NCBI RefSeq assembly: GCF_006476605.1
Contig: NZ_ML636802.1
Coordinates: 342,032 to 406,031 of the forward strand
Length of the DNA: 64,000 bases
From: Brucella gallinifaecis
GTDB taxonomy: Bacteria; Pseudomonadota; Alphaproteobacteria; Rhizobiales; Rhizobiaceae
Direction of reading: 5' to 3'
Position numbers and translations under genes: made by a program. Below are positions 26,111-35,392 of the stretch, piece after piece; positions within the stretch are counted from its first letter, which is position 1; the number at the start of each line of letters is the position of its first letter. The notes beneath the pieces are model-generated. The model was not told where the DNA came from and searched no databases. It saw only the letters and a list, made by a program, of their open reading frames with translations.

Positions 26111-27300
26111 TGCTTGTCTGCCGCCTGTTCTTTACCGGCATCTGTGCCGGCTTCATTTGCGGCTTTCGCCTCAACCGGCTGGACTGCCTTACCCGGTGCG
26201 GCCTTGATCACACCTTCGGTGATAACACGGTCGCCGGGCTGCAGGCCTTCACTCACCAGCCATGAGTCGGTGAGTTCACGCGCGATCTTGATCGGACGCA
26301 CTTCCGCAATATTATCCTTATTCACGACATAGACAAACTGACCTTGCGGAGTCTGCATAAGCGCCTCCTTGGGAACCAGTATCGCATTGTCGATGGTGAC
26401 GCCCAGAATATTGGCCCGGACAAACTGACCGGGAATAAGACGCTGTTCAGGATTGTCTACCACGGCACGAACACCAAGCGTCCCGGTTTCCGTATCAAGG
26501 GATGATGACGTGAAATCAATTGTTCCTTCATGATCATAGGCCTGATCATCACCGAACAGGATTTTGATGCGCAGACTATCCGTATCCTGACCTGTCGCAG
26601 CACGGGCCTCACGCAATTTGCGAATTTCAGCGGCTTCCGAGTCGGTGAAAGAGAAATTGACATAGACGGGATCAATCTGGGTAATCGACGTCAAAAGGCT
26701 CGAGGCAGCGTCAGTACCAATAAGGCTGCCTTCCGAGACCTGTTCCTGACTGGTGATACCGCTGATAGGTGCCGTTACCTTGGTATAGCTGAGATTAAGT
26801 TCTGCCGTGCGCAACTGCGCCTTGGCAGCCGCTACAGCGGCCTTGTTCAGATCGCGGGTTGCAAAAGCCGTATCGCGTGCCGCAGCACTTTGTACCTTTT
26901 GCTGAACAAGCTGTTCTGCGCGATCCGCATCGCGGATCGACTGCTGATACTGCGCTTCAGCCTGGGCGACCTGTGCCTGCGCACGCGCAAACTCAGCCTC
27001 ATAAGGTGCCGGATCAATCTCAAACAGCAAATCCCCCGCCTTGACGACCGAACCTTCTACGAAGTTACGATGCAGAAGAATACCGCCAACACGTGCACGG
27101 ACCTGAACATCACGAAACGCGCTGACGCGAGCCGCATATTCATATGGAACCTCGATACTCTCGGTCTTGATTTGTGTCACAGTAACAGGCGGAGGCGGAG
27201 GCGTAGCACCACCCGGTGCCTGCGCAAGTGCAGATTGTCCTGCAAGAATGAGGAATGCAGCACTTGCCGCAAAAACCCGGATGGAACTGGTCATTGTCAT
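26107..27300 (-). CDS. bepD: RND efflux periplasmic adaptor (BepD-like)
   Basis: A 397-residue membrane fusion protein. A signal peptide ([19 protein letters not shown]) is followed by a proline-rich stretch, then the barrel-sandwich hybrid start [43 protein letters not shown], the coiled-coil hairpin (about 100-175), the second lipoyl half [25 protein letters not shown], and the beta-barrel [12 protein letters not shown]. It links the permease to the outer-membrane channel. I start at the ATG at 27298-27300; another Met lies two codons later, and the frame is open upstream across the operator without support. The stop overlaps bepE. Confidence 0.9.
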   Translation of the reverse strand: MTMTSSIRVFAASAAFLILAGQSALAQAPGGATPPPPPVTVTQIKTESIEVPYEYAARVSAFRDVQVRARVGGILLHRNFVEGSVVKAGDLLFEIDPAPYEAEFARAQAQVAQAEAQYQQSIRDADRAEQLVQQKVQSAAARDTAFATRDLNKAAVAAAKAQLRTAELNLSYTKVTAPISGITSQEQVSEGSLIGTDAASSLLTSITQIDPVYVNFSFTDSEAAEIRKLREARAATGQDTDSLRIKILFGDDQAYDHEGTIDFTSSSLDTETGTLGVRAVVDNPEQRLIPGQFVRANILGVTIDNAILVPKEALMQTPQGQFVYVVNKDNIAEVRPIKIARELTDSWLVSEGLQPGDRVITEGVIKAAPGKAVQPVEAKAANEAGTDAGKEQAADKQ

Positions 27301-27341
27301 AATGGGAGTTGCCCTTGATGTCGTACGGTGCGGCCGAATAA

Positions 27342-27359
27342 ACATACACCAATGTTTGT
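27342..27359. promoter_or_regulatory. Candidate BepR/AcrR-type operator
   Basis: ACATACA (27342-27348) and TGTTTGT (27353-27359) form a palindrome with one mismatch and a four-base centre. It resembles the TACATAC...GTATGTA sites of AcrR-type TetR repressors and lies 42 bases upstream of bepD, between the divergent genes. Confidence 0.7.
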
Positions 27360-27486
27360 AAATACGAATTACCCTGTTATAGTCAATCATATAATGTGGC
27401 ACATCACGAATGCGTTATTCCGATTGTGAACAGAAGTCCGTTTATTTTGAACATGCGCTTATTGCTGGAATACTGAAAGAACCGGA

Positions 27487-28116
27487 ATGCGAAGAACCAA
27501 GGCCGAGGCCGCAGCAACACGCGATGCTATACTGACTGCTGCCGAGCAAGTATTTCTTGAACGCGGCGTTAAACAGTCCACATTAATGGAAATCGCATGC
27601 CATGCTGGCGTCACGCGTGGCGCGATCTATTTTCATTTTCGCGATAAACTTGATATTTTTCAAGCTATATTAAACCGCACATGCTTCCCGCATGAAGAAA
27701 TCATGCGCCAAGCAGCAGCATGTGACCATCCAAACCCTCTTCATATCCTTGAACAATCAATTTTAACTGCCCTTGAACTTTTTTCAACCGATGAACGTCA
27801 ACAAAATGTATTTACAATCATTCATCAGCGCTGCGAATATGTTGGTGACGTTGCCCATCTTACAGAACATTTGAAAGAAACCCGTGCAAATGTGCTGTCT
27901 CTTTTCACAGCGCTAATTGAAGTTGCCGAACGCCGCGGAGAATTGTCCAAAGAATGGAATTCCAGCATGGCCGCGCAAATTCTGCTGGCTCTGCTTGGTG
28001 GGCTGTTGAATGAGTGGCTTAGAAGCGAAAAAAGTTTCAACCTGCTCGATTCAGGCACAAAAGCAGTCAAGGCCATGATAATATCCATGCACATTGAACA
28101 CGCGCAGATTGATTAA
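27487..28116 (+). CDS. bepR: TetR/AcrR family repressor of the efflux operon (BepR-like)
   Basis: A 209-residue TetR protein with the AcrR-type N-terminus RRTKAEAAATRDAILTAAEQVFLERGVKQSTLMEIACHAGVTRGAIYFHFRDKLDIF (about 2-58) and the TetR_C_2 (AcrR-like) domain (NVFTIIHQRCEYVGDV; SMAAQILLALLGGLLNEWL). It starts at the ATG at 27487 with a weak GAAAGA site. Its place divergent from bepDE and its sub-family indicate a local repressor released by pump substrates. The operator is the palindrome at 27342. Confidence 0.88.
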   Translation: MRRTKAEAAATRDAILTAAEQVFLERGVKQSTLMEIACHAGVTRGAIYFHFRDKLDIFQAILNRTCFPHEEIMRQAAACDHPNPLHILEQSILTALELFSTDERQQNVFTIIHQRCEYVGDVAHLTEHLKETRANVLSLFTALIEVAERRGELSKEWNSSMAAQILLALLGGLLNEWLRSEKSFNLLDSGTKAVKAMIISMHIEHAQID

Positions 28117-28418
28117 GTCATGCCTCAGGGGCAGGATCGAAACCGCATCCCGACCATATATCGCATTGCAAATTGAGTATATAAATCATTATTGACAGCT
28201 CCTGTCACAGGAGTGTCCGCCCGGCTTCATCAAACAGACGCATATTGCAAATATTTTTTAATTTACGCTTACGTTAATGTAACTCTTGCGATTAAGACGA
28301 AAGTCGACCACATTCAGCATTGAGGAGTATCTGCCCGTTTTTCGGGAGCAGGCAATATTGGGAGACGGGTGGCGGGTTGGCTGCTCAAACAAAGGACGGA
28401 GCAATCCGGGGAGAAAGC
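28117..28418. promoter_or_regulatory. fadD upstream region with an inverted repeat over a -35
   Basis: A TTGACA sequence (28192-28197) is overlapped by the inverted repeat CTCCTG-TCA-CAGGAG (28199-28213), extended by GACA (28194-28197) and TGTC (28214-28217). The region otherwise shows no gene. The repeat could be an operator at the fadD promoter, but I do not recognise its regulator. Confidence 0.45.
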
Positions 28419-30146
28419 ATGGCAAAAAAAGCAACCGAAGCAAAACCCACATCGCGCAAGACAACCAGAAACGCTGCTGCACAGGACAAAATCTGGCTCA
28501 AATCCTATCCCAAAAGCGTCCCGCATGAGATTGATCTGAGCAAAGCCACTTCGATTGGCGACATGATTGCCAATGCGTGCCGCCAGTTTGCCGACAAGCC
28601 AGCCTTTACATGTATGGGCAAGGATTTGTCCTATAAAGAGCTTGATGAGCAATCGCGCATGCTTGCTGCATGGCTGCAATCGCGCGGACTTGTGAAGGGT
28701 GATCGCGTTGCGATCATGATGCCCAATATCCTGCAATATCCGGTAGCAATTGTAGCGATCCTGCGCGCTGGTTTCGTGGTCGTGAATGTTAACCCGCTCT
28801 ACACACCGCGTGAGTTACAGCATCAATTGAACGATTCAGGTGCGCAGGCCCTGATCGTGCTCGAAAATTTTGCCTCAACGGTGCAAAAGTCCCTCCCATC
28901 AATCCATGTGCCCAACATCATTGTCGCGTCCATGGGCGACATGCATGGTTTCAAAGGCCATATCATTAATCTGGTGGTGCGCAAGATCAAGAAACTGGTG
29001 CCGGAATGGACTATTCCGGGTCATGTCCGCTTCAAGGACGCTCTCACGCAGGGAAAAGCCAAGTCTTTCAATCCGGTTCCGGTCGATAGTTCCGACCTTG
29101 CATTTCTGCAATATACAGGCGGCACAACCGGCGTTTCCAAAGGCGCGATGCTCAGCCATTCCAATATTCTGGCCAATGTCGAACAGATGCAACTATGGAT
29201 GGATGTGGCATTCCAGAACAAGGGCAAACCAAAGGAGCTTAACTTCGTTTGCGCCCTGCCCCTTTATCATATTTTTGCGCTCACTGTGAATGCGATGATC
29301 GGGCTAAAACTGGGAGCACGCAATATTCTGATACCGAACCCGCGCGATATTCCAGCCTTTGTAAAAGAGTTGCAGAAATATCCGTTCCACATTTTTCCGG
29401 GTCTCAACACGCTGTTTAACGCTTTGATGAATAATGAGGATTTCAAAGCGCTGAATTTCAAACCACTGGTGCTCACCCTTGGTGGCGGCATGGCGGTTCA
29501 GCGCCCGATTGCCGAACGCTGGCAGGAAATGACGGGTTGCCATATTACGGAAGGCTATGGACTTTCGGAAACCTCACCAGTCGCATCTGCCAATGCACTT
29601 GATGCGACAGAATTCAGCGGCACAATCGGCCTGCCCATGCCTTCAACCGACATTGCGATCCGCGATGACGAGGGCAAGGATTTGGCGCTGGGCGAAGTGG
29701 GTGAAATCTGCGTACGCGGCCCACAGGTGATGATGGGCTATTGGAACCGGCCCGATGAAACCGCACATGCAATCATGGCCGATGGTTTCTTTCGCACCGG
29801 CGACATGGGCTTCATGGATGAAAACGGCTTCACCAAGATTGTGGACCGCAAAAAGGATATGATCCTTGTTTCCGGTTTCAATGTCTATCCCAATGAAATC
29901 GAGGAAGTTGCGGCTGAGCATCCGGGTATTGTCGAATCTGCCGCTGTTGGTGTGCCGAATGAACATTCCGGTGAAGTGGTGAAGCTCTATGTCGTGCGGC
30001 GCGACCCGAACCTGACAGAAGAAGACGTCAAGTTCTTCTGCGCCCAGCGCCTTACCAATTACAAGCGTCCGCGCGAAGTGGAATTCCGCGATGCCTTGCC
30101 GAAAACCAATGTCGGCAAGATTTTGCGTCGCGAATTACGCGACTAA
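28419..30146 (+). CDS. fadD: Long-chain-fatty-acid--CoA ligase
   Basis: FadD activates long-chain fatty acids to acyl-CoA through an acyl-AMP intermediate at the inner membrane. The 575 residues carry the AMP-binding P-loop LQYTGGTTGVSKGAMLSH, the GYGLSETSPVAS motif, RTGDMGFMDENGFTKIVDRKKDMILVSGFNVYPNEIEEV and the C-terminal lysine in LPKTNVGKILRRELRD. A Lys/Thr-rich tail of about 25 residues precedes the usual start (KIWLKSYPKSVPHEIDL). The ATG at 28419 follows GGGGAGAAAGC, and the upstream frame has no support. It forms a single unit with a terminator at 30154. Confidence 0.95.
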   Translation: MAKKATEAKPTSRKTTRNAAAQDKIWLKSYPKSVPHEIDLSKATSIGDMIANACRQFADKPAFTCMGKDLSYKELDEQSRMLAAWLQSRGLVKGDRVAIMMPNILQYPVAIVAILRAGFVVVNVNPLYTPRELQHQLNDSGAQALIVLENFASTVQKSLPSIHVPNIIVASMGDMHGFKGHIINLVVRKIKKLVPEWTIPGHVRFKDALTQGKAKSFNPVPVDSSDLAFLQYTGGTTGVSKGAMLSHSNILANVEQMQLWMDVAFQNKGKPKELNFVCALPLYHIFALTVNAMIGLKLGARNILIPNPRDIPAFVKELQKYPFHIFPGLNTLFNALMNNEDFKALNFKPLVLTLGGGMAVQRPIAERWQEMTGCHITEGYGLSETSPVASANALDATEFSGTIGLPMPSTDIAIRDDEGKDLALGEVGEICVRGPQVMMGYWNRPDETAHAIMADGFFRTGDMGFMDENGFTKIVDRKKDMILVSGFNVYPNEIEEVAAEHPGIVESAAVGVPNEHSGEVVKLYVVRRDPNLTEEDVKFFCAQRLTNYKRPREVEFRDALPKTNVGKILRRELRD

Positions 30147-30153
30147 ATGAGAG

Positions 30154-30180
30154 ATGGCCCTCTAATCAGGAGGGCCATTT
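30154..30180. terminator. Terminator between fadD and the HAD gene
   Basis: ATGGCCCTC (30154-30162) pairs with GAGGGCCAT (30170-30178), serving the convergent genes. Confidence 0.8.
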
Positions 30181-30184
30181 CGGT

Positions 30185-30913
30185 TCATCTGAACAAGTCT
30201 GGCAGGTCTGCGATGGAATTGAGCACCACATCCGCATGCGGCTCCAGTGCCGCACGCGGGCTGTTGCCTGACAAAACTCCAATGCCAAGCCCCGCTTTTG
30301 CAGCCTGTGCTGTTTCAAGATCATGCAGATTATCGCCCACCATTGCGATTGCCTCCGGCTCAAGGCCGATTTTTTTCGCAAAATAGAGCAGTGGGTCAGC
30401 AAAGGGCTTCGGACGTGCCGCCGTATCGTAACCAATCACCACATCAAAGAAATGATCAATGCCTAAAGCCTTTGCCGTTGCATGTGCACCGGCCTCGGAA
30501 TCATTGGTGGCAATGCCAAGGATGAAACCCATCGTGCGCAGGCTTTCCAATGTTTCGCGCAAACCTTCAATCGCCACAGCAGAACGCGCCCCTTCAGCAA
30601 CCGTATAGGCATCAAATTCGGCTATTTTGGTTTTGAAACCGGCTTCATCAATATCCGGGTGCCAGAGCTGCACAATGTCTTCGACCGTTCCGGCTGCAAT
30701 AACTGAATTGGCGCGAAATCTCGAGGCTTCCCAGTCATAACCACCCGCATCAAGCAGCAAACGTGCACGCTGTTCATCACCATTGGCAGTGCGCTGGGCG
30801 AGGTTCCACGAAACGGCAAACCATGTTCTGTCAAAGTCAATCAATGTGCCATCCTTGTCAAGCAGAATGGCACGGATTGATTTGAGTTTTTCGGCAGCTG
30901 GCAATGCACTCAT
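30185..30913 (-). CDS. HAD family hydrolase, phosphoglycolate phosphatase-like
   Basis: A 242-residue haloacid-dehalogenase enzyme with all four motifs: I, AILLDKDGTLIDFDRTW (DxDGT, nucleophile Asp); II, LGIATNDS; III, the lysine in ARPKPFADPLLYFAKKIG; IV, IAMVGDNLHDLETAQAAKAG. The helical cap lies between motifs I and II. It resembles Gph-type phosphatases, but the substrate cannot be told; the conserved Gly-Asp-Asn in motif IV replaces the commoner GDs of Gph. Its start overlaps the stop of the aspartoacylase-like gene by four bases, so the two are translated together. Confidence 0.9.
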   Translation of the reverse strand: MSALPAAEKLKSIRAILLDKDGTLIDFDRTWFAVSWNLAQRTANGDEQRARLLLDAGGYDWEASRFRANSVIAAGTVEDIVQLWHPDIDEAGFKTKIAEFDAYTVAEGARSAVAIEGLRETLESLRTMGFILGIATNDSEAGAHATAKALGIDHFFDVVIGYDTAARPKPFADPLLYFAKKIGLEPEAIAMVGDNLHDLETAQAAKAGLGIGVLSGNSPRAALEPHADVVLNSIADLPDLFR

Positions 30914-31971
30914 GCCTCTAATGCACCGGCACGTTTTTTGACCGCCGATGGCTTTGCGCCAAGCAGTTTCAGCAGATCATCACCACGGCGGACATAACGC
31001 AGGGTACGGCGGGTCAGAATGCGGCCAGCCTGCGGTGCGGTGAGCGTAATATCGCCTTCTGGCTCGCCCGGCTTTGTGACGACAGTTACGAGCTTTGTAC
31101 CGGCTTCCACCACATCACCGGGCGCAACATGATAAAGCACCATGCCGCCTTCAGGCGCACGCAGCATTTCCACATTTTCAAGTGGCGTCACCAGCCCCTT
31201 GTAATCAAGATCAAGCTTCACGTTTTCATCGCGGACAACACCACGATGAACGAGAAATTTATAAAGTCCTTCGGCATCGCCCTTGCCCATATCCGCGTAA
31301 ACATCGCTCAAACCACGGAACTCGACCGTAGTCACGGCGCGACGCTTCATATTGCGCTGATCCGCTGGCATTTGCAGAACCGGATGCGCACAGGCCTCTT
31401 CAAAAGCCGCATCCGCGGTTGTGTCCCATGCAAGAATTGCGGTTGATCCGAGCGCCACGGCCAGATCCTTCATGTCTTCCACGAATTCTTTCGCGATATA
31501 GACATAATTTTCGCTTTCATCATCACAATGAAGATCAAGCACAATATCGTTTTCAAGCGCGAGCTTGAGAAGTGTGCATTTGAGGCGTTGCGCAAGGGCA
31601 ACGGGTGCATCCGGGCCGGGCAGATCACTTGTATCAAAATCTGGCAAAAGCGGGAAAGCACGGTTGAAATTGACGGCGGAAAAAAACTCGAAACGACCAA
31701 GATGCTGATGCGCCTGCCACTGGTTCGAGCCTATCGGATTGGCCTGCGGGACAATTGTGATGTTCCCGAGAATACGGCCCTCATCAGCCGCCTTTTTGAG
31801 CATCGGCACGAGAAAATGCAAAGCCGCCTGTCCCGGCAATTCGCCACCATGCAAGGATGATTGCAGATAGGCGGTTGGCGCATCACTGGTTTTACCTGCA
31901 AAACGCAATACACGCAGCTCGATAGCGTTACCCGGTACATCGCCGGCAAACTCGATAATCTCGGTCTTCAT
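30910..31971 (-). CDS. Succinylglutamate desuccinylase/aspartoacylase family zinc hydrolase
   Basis: About 353 residues of the AstE/ASPA carboxypeptidase-like family. Zinc and catalytic motifs visible are LQSSLHGGELPGQAALH (HxxE), IVLDLHCDDESENYVY (the distal His) and a later TVEFRG with the catalytic Glu. The C-terminal part ILAPEGGMVLYHVAPGDVVEAGTKLVTVV-like segment is the lipoyl-type beta domain of the family. Members remove acyl groups from amides or deacylate peptides; the substrate is unknown. The ATG at 31969-31971 is used; a GTG four codons earlier is in frame. It lies downstream of pgi and upstream of the HAD gene. Confidence 0.88.
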   Translation of the reverse strand: MKTEIIEFAGDVPGNAIELRVLRFAGKTSDAPTAYLQSSLHGGELPGQAALHFLVPMLKKAADEGRILGNITIVPQANPIGSNQWQAHQHLGRFEFFSAVNFNRAFPLLPDFDTSDLPGPDAPVALAQRLKCTLLKLALENDIVLDLHCDDESENYVYIAKEFVEDMKDLAVALGSTAILAWDTTADAAFEEACAHPVLQMPADQRNMKRRAVTTVEFRGLSDVYADMGKGDAEGLYKFLVHRGVVRDENVKLDLDYKGLVTPLENVEMLRAPEGGMVLYHVAPGDVVEAGTKLVTVVTKPGEPEGDITLTAPQAGRILTRRTLRYVRRGDDLLKLLGAKPSAVKKRAGALEA

Positions 31972-31992
31972 TTCAGTTCCCACTTAATGCAC

Positions 31993-32019
31993 AAAAAAGC
32001 CGGGCATAGCGCCCGGCTT
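31993..32019 (-). terminator. Terminator of pgi
   Basis: On the minus strand AAGCCGGGC (32019-32011) pairs with GCCCGGCTT (32005-31997), followed by six T (31998-31993). It separates pgi from the aspartoacylase-like gene. Confidence 0.92.
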
Positions 32020-32041
32020 GCCTTATTGATTTGCCTTAATA

Positions 32042-33691
32042 TCAGGCTTTGCGGCGTGCATGCAAATGCGCAACGAGGCCAATTGTCGAGGCATCTTTGC
32101 CTTCAGCAGATTCTGCCCCCGAAACAACTGGCAGCAGCTCGGTAGCCAGTTCCTTGCCAAGCTCGACACCCCATTGATCAAACGCATTGATGCCGAAAAT
32201 CTGCGCTTCAACAAATACGCGATGCTCATAAAGCGCGATCAGGCGGCCCAATGCAAACGGATCAAGCTTGTCATGCACGAGCGTCAGCGATGGGCGGTTG
32301 CCGGAGAACACGCGATGCGGCGCTATGCGCTCCACTTCCTCCTCGGGCAGGTTTTTGGCTTTAAGCTGTGCCCGTGCTTCATCCAGTGTGCGGCCCTTCA
32401 TCAAGGCTTCTGACTGCGCCAGACAATTGGCGAGCAGCATTTCATGCTGGTGATCAAGGTGCTTTTCATGACCCTTTGCCGCAACGATGAATTCGAGCGG
32501 AATGGTGTCCGTGCCCTGATGCAGAAGCTGGAAAAAGGCATGCTGGCCATTGGTGCCGGGTTCACCCCACACAACCGGACCAGTTGGGCCGGAAACCGGC
32601 GTGCCGTCAACCGTCACGCTCTTGCCGTTTGATTCCATATCAAGCTGCTGGAGATAGGCTGGAACTCGCGCCAGACGCTGATCATAAGGAATGACTGCGC
32701 GGCTCGAATAATTGCAGATTGCACGGTGCCAATAGCCGATAAGACCAAGCCAGACGGGCAGGTTCTTTTCCAATGGTGCATCGCGGAAATGCACGTCCAT
32801 GGAATGCGCACCGGCAAGAAACTTCCGGAAATTGTCGGCGCCAATCGCAATCATCACAGGCAGACCGATTGCCGACCAAACCGAATAGCGACCGCCAACC
32901 CAATCCCAGAAACCAAAGACGCGGTCTTCGCCAATACCGAATGCTGCAACCTTGTCGAGTGCAGTCGAAACAGCCGCAAAATGCGCACCAACAGCATCCT
33001 CGCCCAGAGCTCCCGCAATCCATTTACGCGCAGTCTGCGCGTTGGTCATGGTCTCGATGGTGGTAAAGGTTTTGGAGGCGACGATGATCAGCGTGGTTGC
33101 CGGATCAAGCACATTCAACGTATCTGCAATATGTGCGCCATCAATGTTGGAAACATAATGGGCGCGTGGGCCATCATGATAGGGCGAAAGCGCAATGGTT
33201 GCCATGACCGGACCAAGGTCAGAGCCGCCAATGCCGATATTGACGATGTCGGTGATCTTCTTACCCGTCGCGCCTGTGACAGAACCGGACCTGATACCGT
33301 CCGAAAATGCAGCCATACGCTCAAGCACTTCCTTCACATCCGGCAGGACGTTGTGGCCATCGACCAGAACTTCTTTCGAGCTGGTGTCGCGAAGGGCTAC
33401 ATGTAAAACAGCACGATCTTCGGTATTGTTGATGTGCTCGCCTGCAAACATGGCTGCGCGGCGACCTTCAACATCAGCGGCTTTTGCCAGCTCTGTCAGA
33501 AGCGCAATTGTCTCATCATTGACGCGAGCCTTGGACCAATCGAACAAAAGATCGTCAAGTGACAGCGAATAACGATCAAAACGGCCCGGATCGGCTTTAA
33601 ATGCTGCACGCATGTCTTTGGGTGCAGATTCCAACCAATGCTTTTTCAGCTTGGCAACCGTTGCATCGAGCTTCGCTATATCTCTTGCCAT
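32042..33691 (-). CDS. pgi: Glucose-6-phosphate isomerase
   Basis: Pgi interconverts glucose-6-phosphate and fructose-6-phosphate. The 549 residues match the family length and show [30 protein letters not shown], the active-site [22 protein letters not shown] region, [23 protein letters not shown] (catalytic Glu and His) and the end motif [18 protein letters not shown]. The start ATG at 33689-33691 follows GGAGAA. It is a single gene with its own terminator. Confidence 0.97.
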   Translation of the reverse strand: MARDIAKLDATVAKLKKHWLESAPKDMRAAFKADPGRFDRYSLSLDDLLFDWSKARVNDETIALLTELAKAADVEGRRAAMFAGEHINNTEDRAVLHVALRDTSSKEVLVDGHNVLPDVKEVLERMAAFSDGIRSGSVTGATGKKITDIVNIGIGGSDLGPVMATIALSPYHDGPRAHYVSNIDGAHIADTLNVLDPATTLIIVASKTFTTIETMTNAQTARKWIAGALGEDAVGAHFAAVSTALDKVAAFGIGEDRVFGFWDWVGGRYSVWSAIGLPVMIAIGADNFRKFLAGAHSMDVHFRDAPLEKNLPVWLGLIGYWHRAICNYSSRAVIPYDQRLARVPAYLQQLDMESNGKSVTVDGTPVSGPTGPVVWGEPGTNGQHAFFQLLHQGTDTIPLEFIVAAKGHEKHLDHQHEMLLANCLAQSEALMKGRTLDEARAQLKAKNLPEEEVERIAPHRVFSGNRPSLTLVHDKLDPFALGRLIALYEHRVFVEAQIFGINAFDQWGVELGKELATELLPVVSGAESAEGKDASTIGLVAHLHARRKA

Positions 33692-33798
33692 GATGGTTCT
33701 CCAGTCAATCAAATCGATTTAATTGTCTTCATAGAGCATTTTGAACGAGAAATGCATCCGTTAAATTACAGAATTTTCCTTTTGATGTGGTTCCATAT

Positions 33799-33824
33799 AT
33801 GCATATGCATCAATTTAGATTGAT
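33799..33824. promoter_or_regulatory. Overlapping perfect palindromes upstream of the CoxG-like gene
   Basis: ATGCATATGCAT (33799-33810) is a 12-bp perfect palindrome; ATCAAT-TTAG-ATTGAT (33809-33824) is a 6-4-6 palindrome that shares two bases with it. They lie 19 bases before the start codon at 33843. They may be operators, possibly MarR-like, but the regulator is unknown. Confidence 0.5.
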
Positions 33825-33842
33825 CAGGAGCAGAGTCAAAGC

Positions 33843-34316
33843 ATGGACCTTACCGGAGAAGAGAGAATCAACGCCCCCCGGCAGGCCGTCTGGGATGCGC
33901 TCAATGATATTGAAACGCTGAAAAGCTGCATTCCCGGATGCGAGGATCTGGAGCGAATTTCAGCCACAGAAATTCGTGCCGCATTAAAAGTCAGCCTCGG
34001 CATTATCAAAGTCCGTTTTCATGGAATGCTGGAACTTTCCAACCTCAATCCACCTGCGTCCTATACGATCTCAGGGCGTGGTGAGGGTTCGATTGCAGGC
34101 TTTGCCCATGGCGATACCGATGTGACCCTGACCGAAGATGGTGATGAGACAATTCTCAGCTATTCCATCAATGGCGATGCAGGCGGCAAGATCGCGCAGC
34201 TCGGCTCCAAACTGCTTGGCTCAGTAGCACGCAAGATTGCGGATCGGTTCTTTGCAAATATCGGTGCTGCGGCTGCGCAAAAAGCGCTCGATAATGCCGC
34301 TGCAAAAACAGCATAA
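33843..34316 (+). CDS. CoxG-like SRPBCC family protein
   Basis: A 157-residue SRPBCC (START-like) protein of the carbon monoxide dehydrogenase subunit G group: MDLTGEERINAPRQAVWDALNDIETLKSCIPGCEDL, FHGMLELSNLNPPASYTISGRGEGSIAGFAHGDTDVTLTEDGDETILSY and the amphipathic C-terminal helix GSVARKIADRFFANIGAAAAQ. In the Cox gene set CoxG helps attach the dehydrogenase to the membrane; here no coxMSL genes are adjacent, so it is a stand-alone family member with unknown partner. Confidence 0.92.
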   Translation: MDLTGEERINAPRQAVWDALNDIETLKSCIPGCEDLERISATEIRAALKVSLGIIKVRFHGMLELSNLNPPASYTISGRGEGSIAGFAHGDTDVTLTEDGDETILSYSINGDAGGKIAQLGSKLLGSVARKIADRFFANIGAAAAQKALDNAAAKTA

Positions 34317-34423
34317 TTTCATTCCAATATTCCAATATAGTATGAGTTTTAGCATGAATGCATTTTCGCTTTTCATCCCGATGAAGTAGTCGATAATCAG
34401 CAGCACTTTGAAAGCCTGTCGGC

Positions 34424-35392
34424 ATGAAACCCAGAGACGTCGCCACCTATATTTTTCTTGCCATAGCATGGGGGCTGTCATTCCTCGTGGTGTTGCGCGT
34501 GGTTGAAGCTTTTGGCTGGGTCGGCGCGGTCGCCTTCCGCTCATTCATCGCAGCGGGAACCTTGTTTGCAATCGCCAAACTCTCAAAACGCCGTCTGGAT
34601 TTTCATGCGGGCTGGAAACCCTTTGCGATTGTTGGCGCGACCACCGTTGCCGGTCAGCTGATCGGCCTTTCCTACGGCACGCCGCTGATCGGCACTGCCA
34701 TGGCTGCAATCTGTGTTGCGTCAATTCCGCTTTTCTCAATGGTGATCAGCCAGTTATGGGGTCTTGAACGCATTACCCCACGGGGATTGGCTGGCCTTGT
34801 GCTTGGCATTACCGGCATTGTATTGCTGGTCGGATTTCCGGCAGTGGCCGTGACGCCTGAATTCATAATGGGCTGCATTGCCGTAATCTTCTCATGCTTT
34901 TCGGCAGCTTTTGGAAGCAATTATGCAAGCCGCCGTCTTTCCACCACCGGCTCGTGGGAAACCACCATTGGCGCCTTTGTGTTTGGCGGCCTTATGACCT
35001 TGCCGCTGATTTTTGCTGTTCGCGTGCCCACCACGCCGGGATTGATCGATTTCACCTATCTGCTGGTTTCAGCCTGTGTAATGAGTGCGCTGACCTATGT
35101 GCTTTATTTCCGACTTGTGGGAAATGTCGGCCCGACAAAAGCCATCAGCGTGGAATTTGCCGTCACCGTGATTGCGGTTCTGGTGGGTGCTGTATTCCTG
35201 AAAGAGCAGCTCTCACTGATACAATTTGCCGGTGCTGCCGTGATCATCGCAGGCTGTGCGCTGGTTCTAAGCTCACGCCCTTCTCTGCCCAAACAAGCAG
35301 AGGAAACCTCTGGCAACAGGGATGTGCATCAGGACGAAGAATTGTGTCCATGCTCAGAGCATGGACACAGAGAGCTTGACCCTCATGCTTAG
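34424..35392 (+). CDS. DMT superfamily (EamA) transporter
   Basis: About 322 residues with ten predicted helices in two EamA halves (VATYIFLAIAWGLSFLVVLRVVEAFGW; then IMGCIAVIFSCFSAAFGSNYASRR as the start of the second). Such proteins export amino acids or other metabolites. The last 20 residues (EELCPCSEHGHRELDPHA) look unlike a transporter tail and are encoded across the hairpin at 35344-35368, so the frame probably extends through an older terminator. The stop overlaps the end of the aldo/keto reductase gene by four bases. Confidence 0.92.
   Translation: MKPRDVATYIFLAIAWGLSFLVVLRVVEAFGWVGAVAFRSFIAAGTLFAIAKLSKRRLDFHAGWKPFAIVGATTVAGQLIGLSYGTPLIGTAMAAICVASIPLFSMVISQLWGLERITPRGLAGLVLGITGIVLLVGFPAVAVTPEFIMGCIAVIFSCFSAAFGSNYASRRLSTTGSWETTIGAFVFGGLMTLPLIFAVRVPTTPGLIDFTYLLVSACVMSALTYVLYFRLVGNVGPTKAISVEFAVTVIAVLVGAVFLKEQLSLIQFAGAAVIIAGCALVLSSRPSLPKQAEETSGNRDVHQDEELCPCSEHGHRELDPHA
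35344..35368. terminator. 12-bp hairpin within the 3' end of the DMT gene
   Basis: GTGTCCATGCTC (35344-35355) and GAGCATGGACAC (35357-35368) are perfect complements. On the minus strand it lies 21 bases beyond the aldo/keto reductase stop and may end that transcript; no long T-run follows. Confidence 0.5.
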
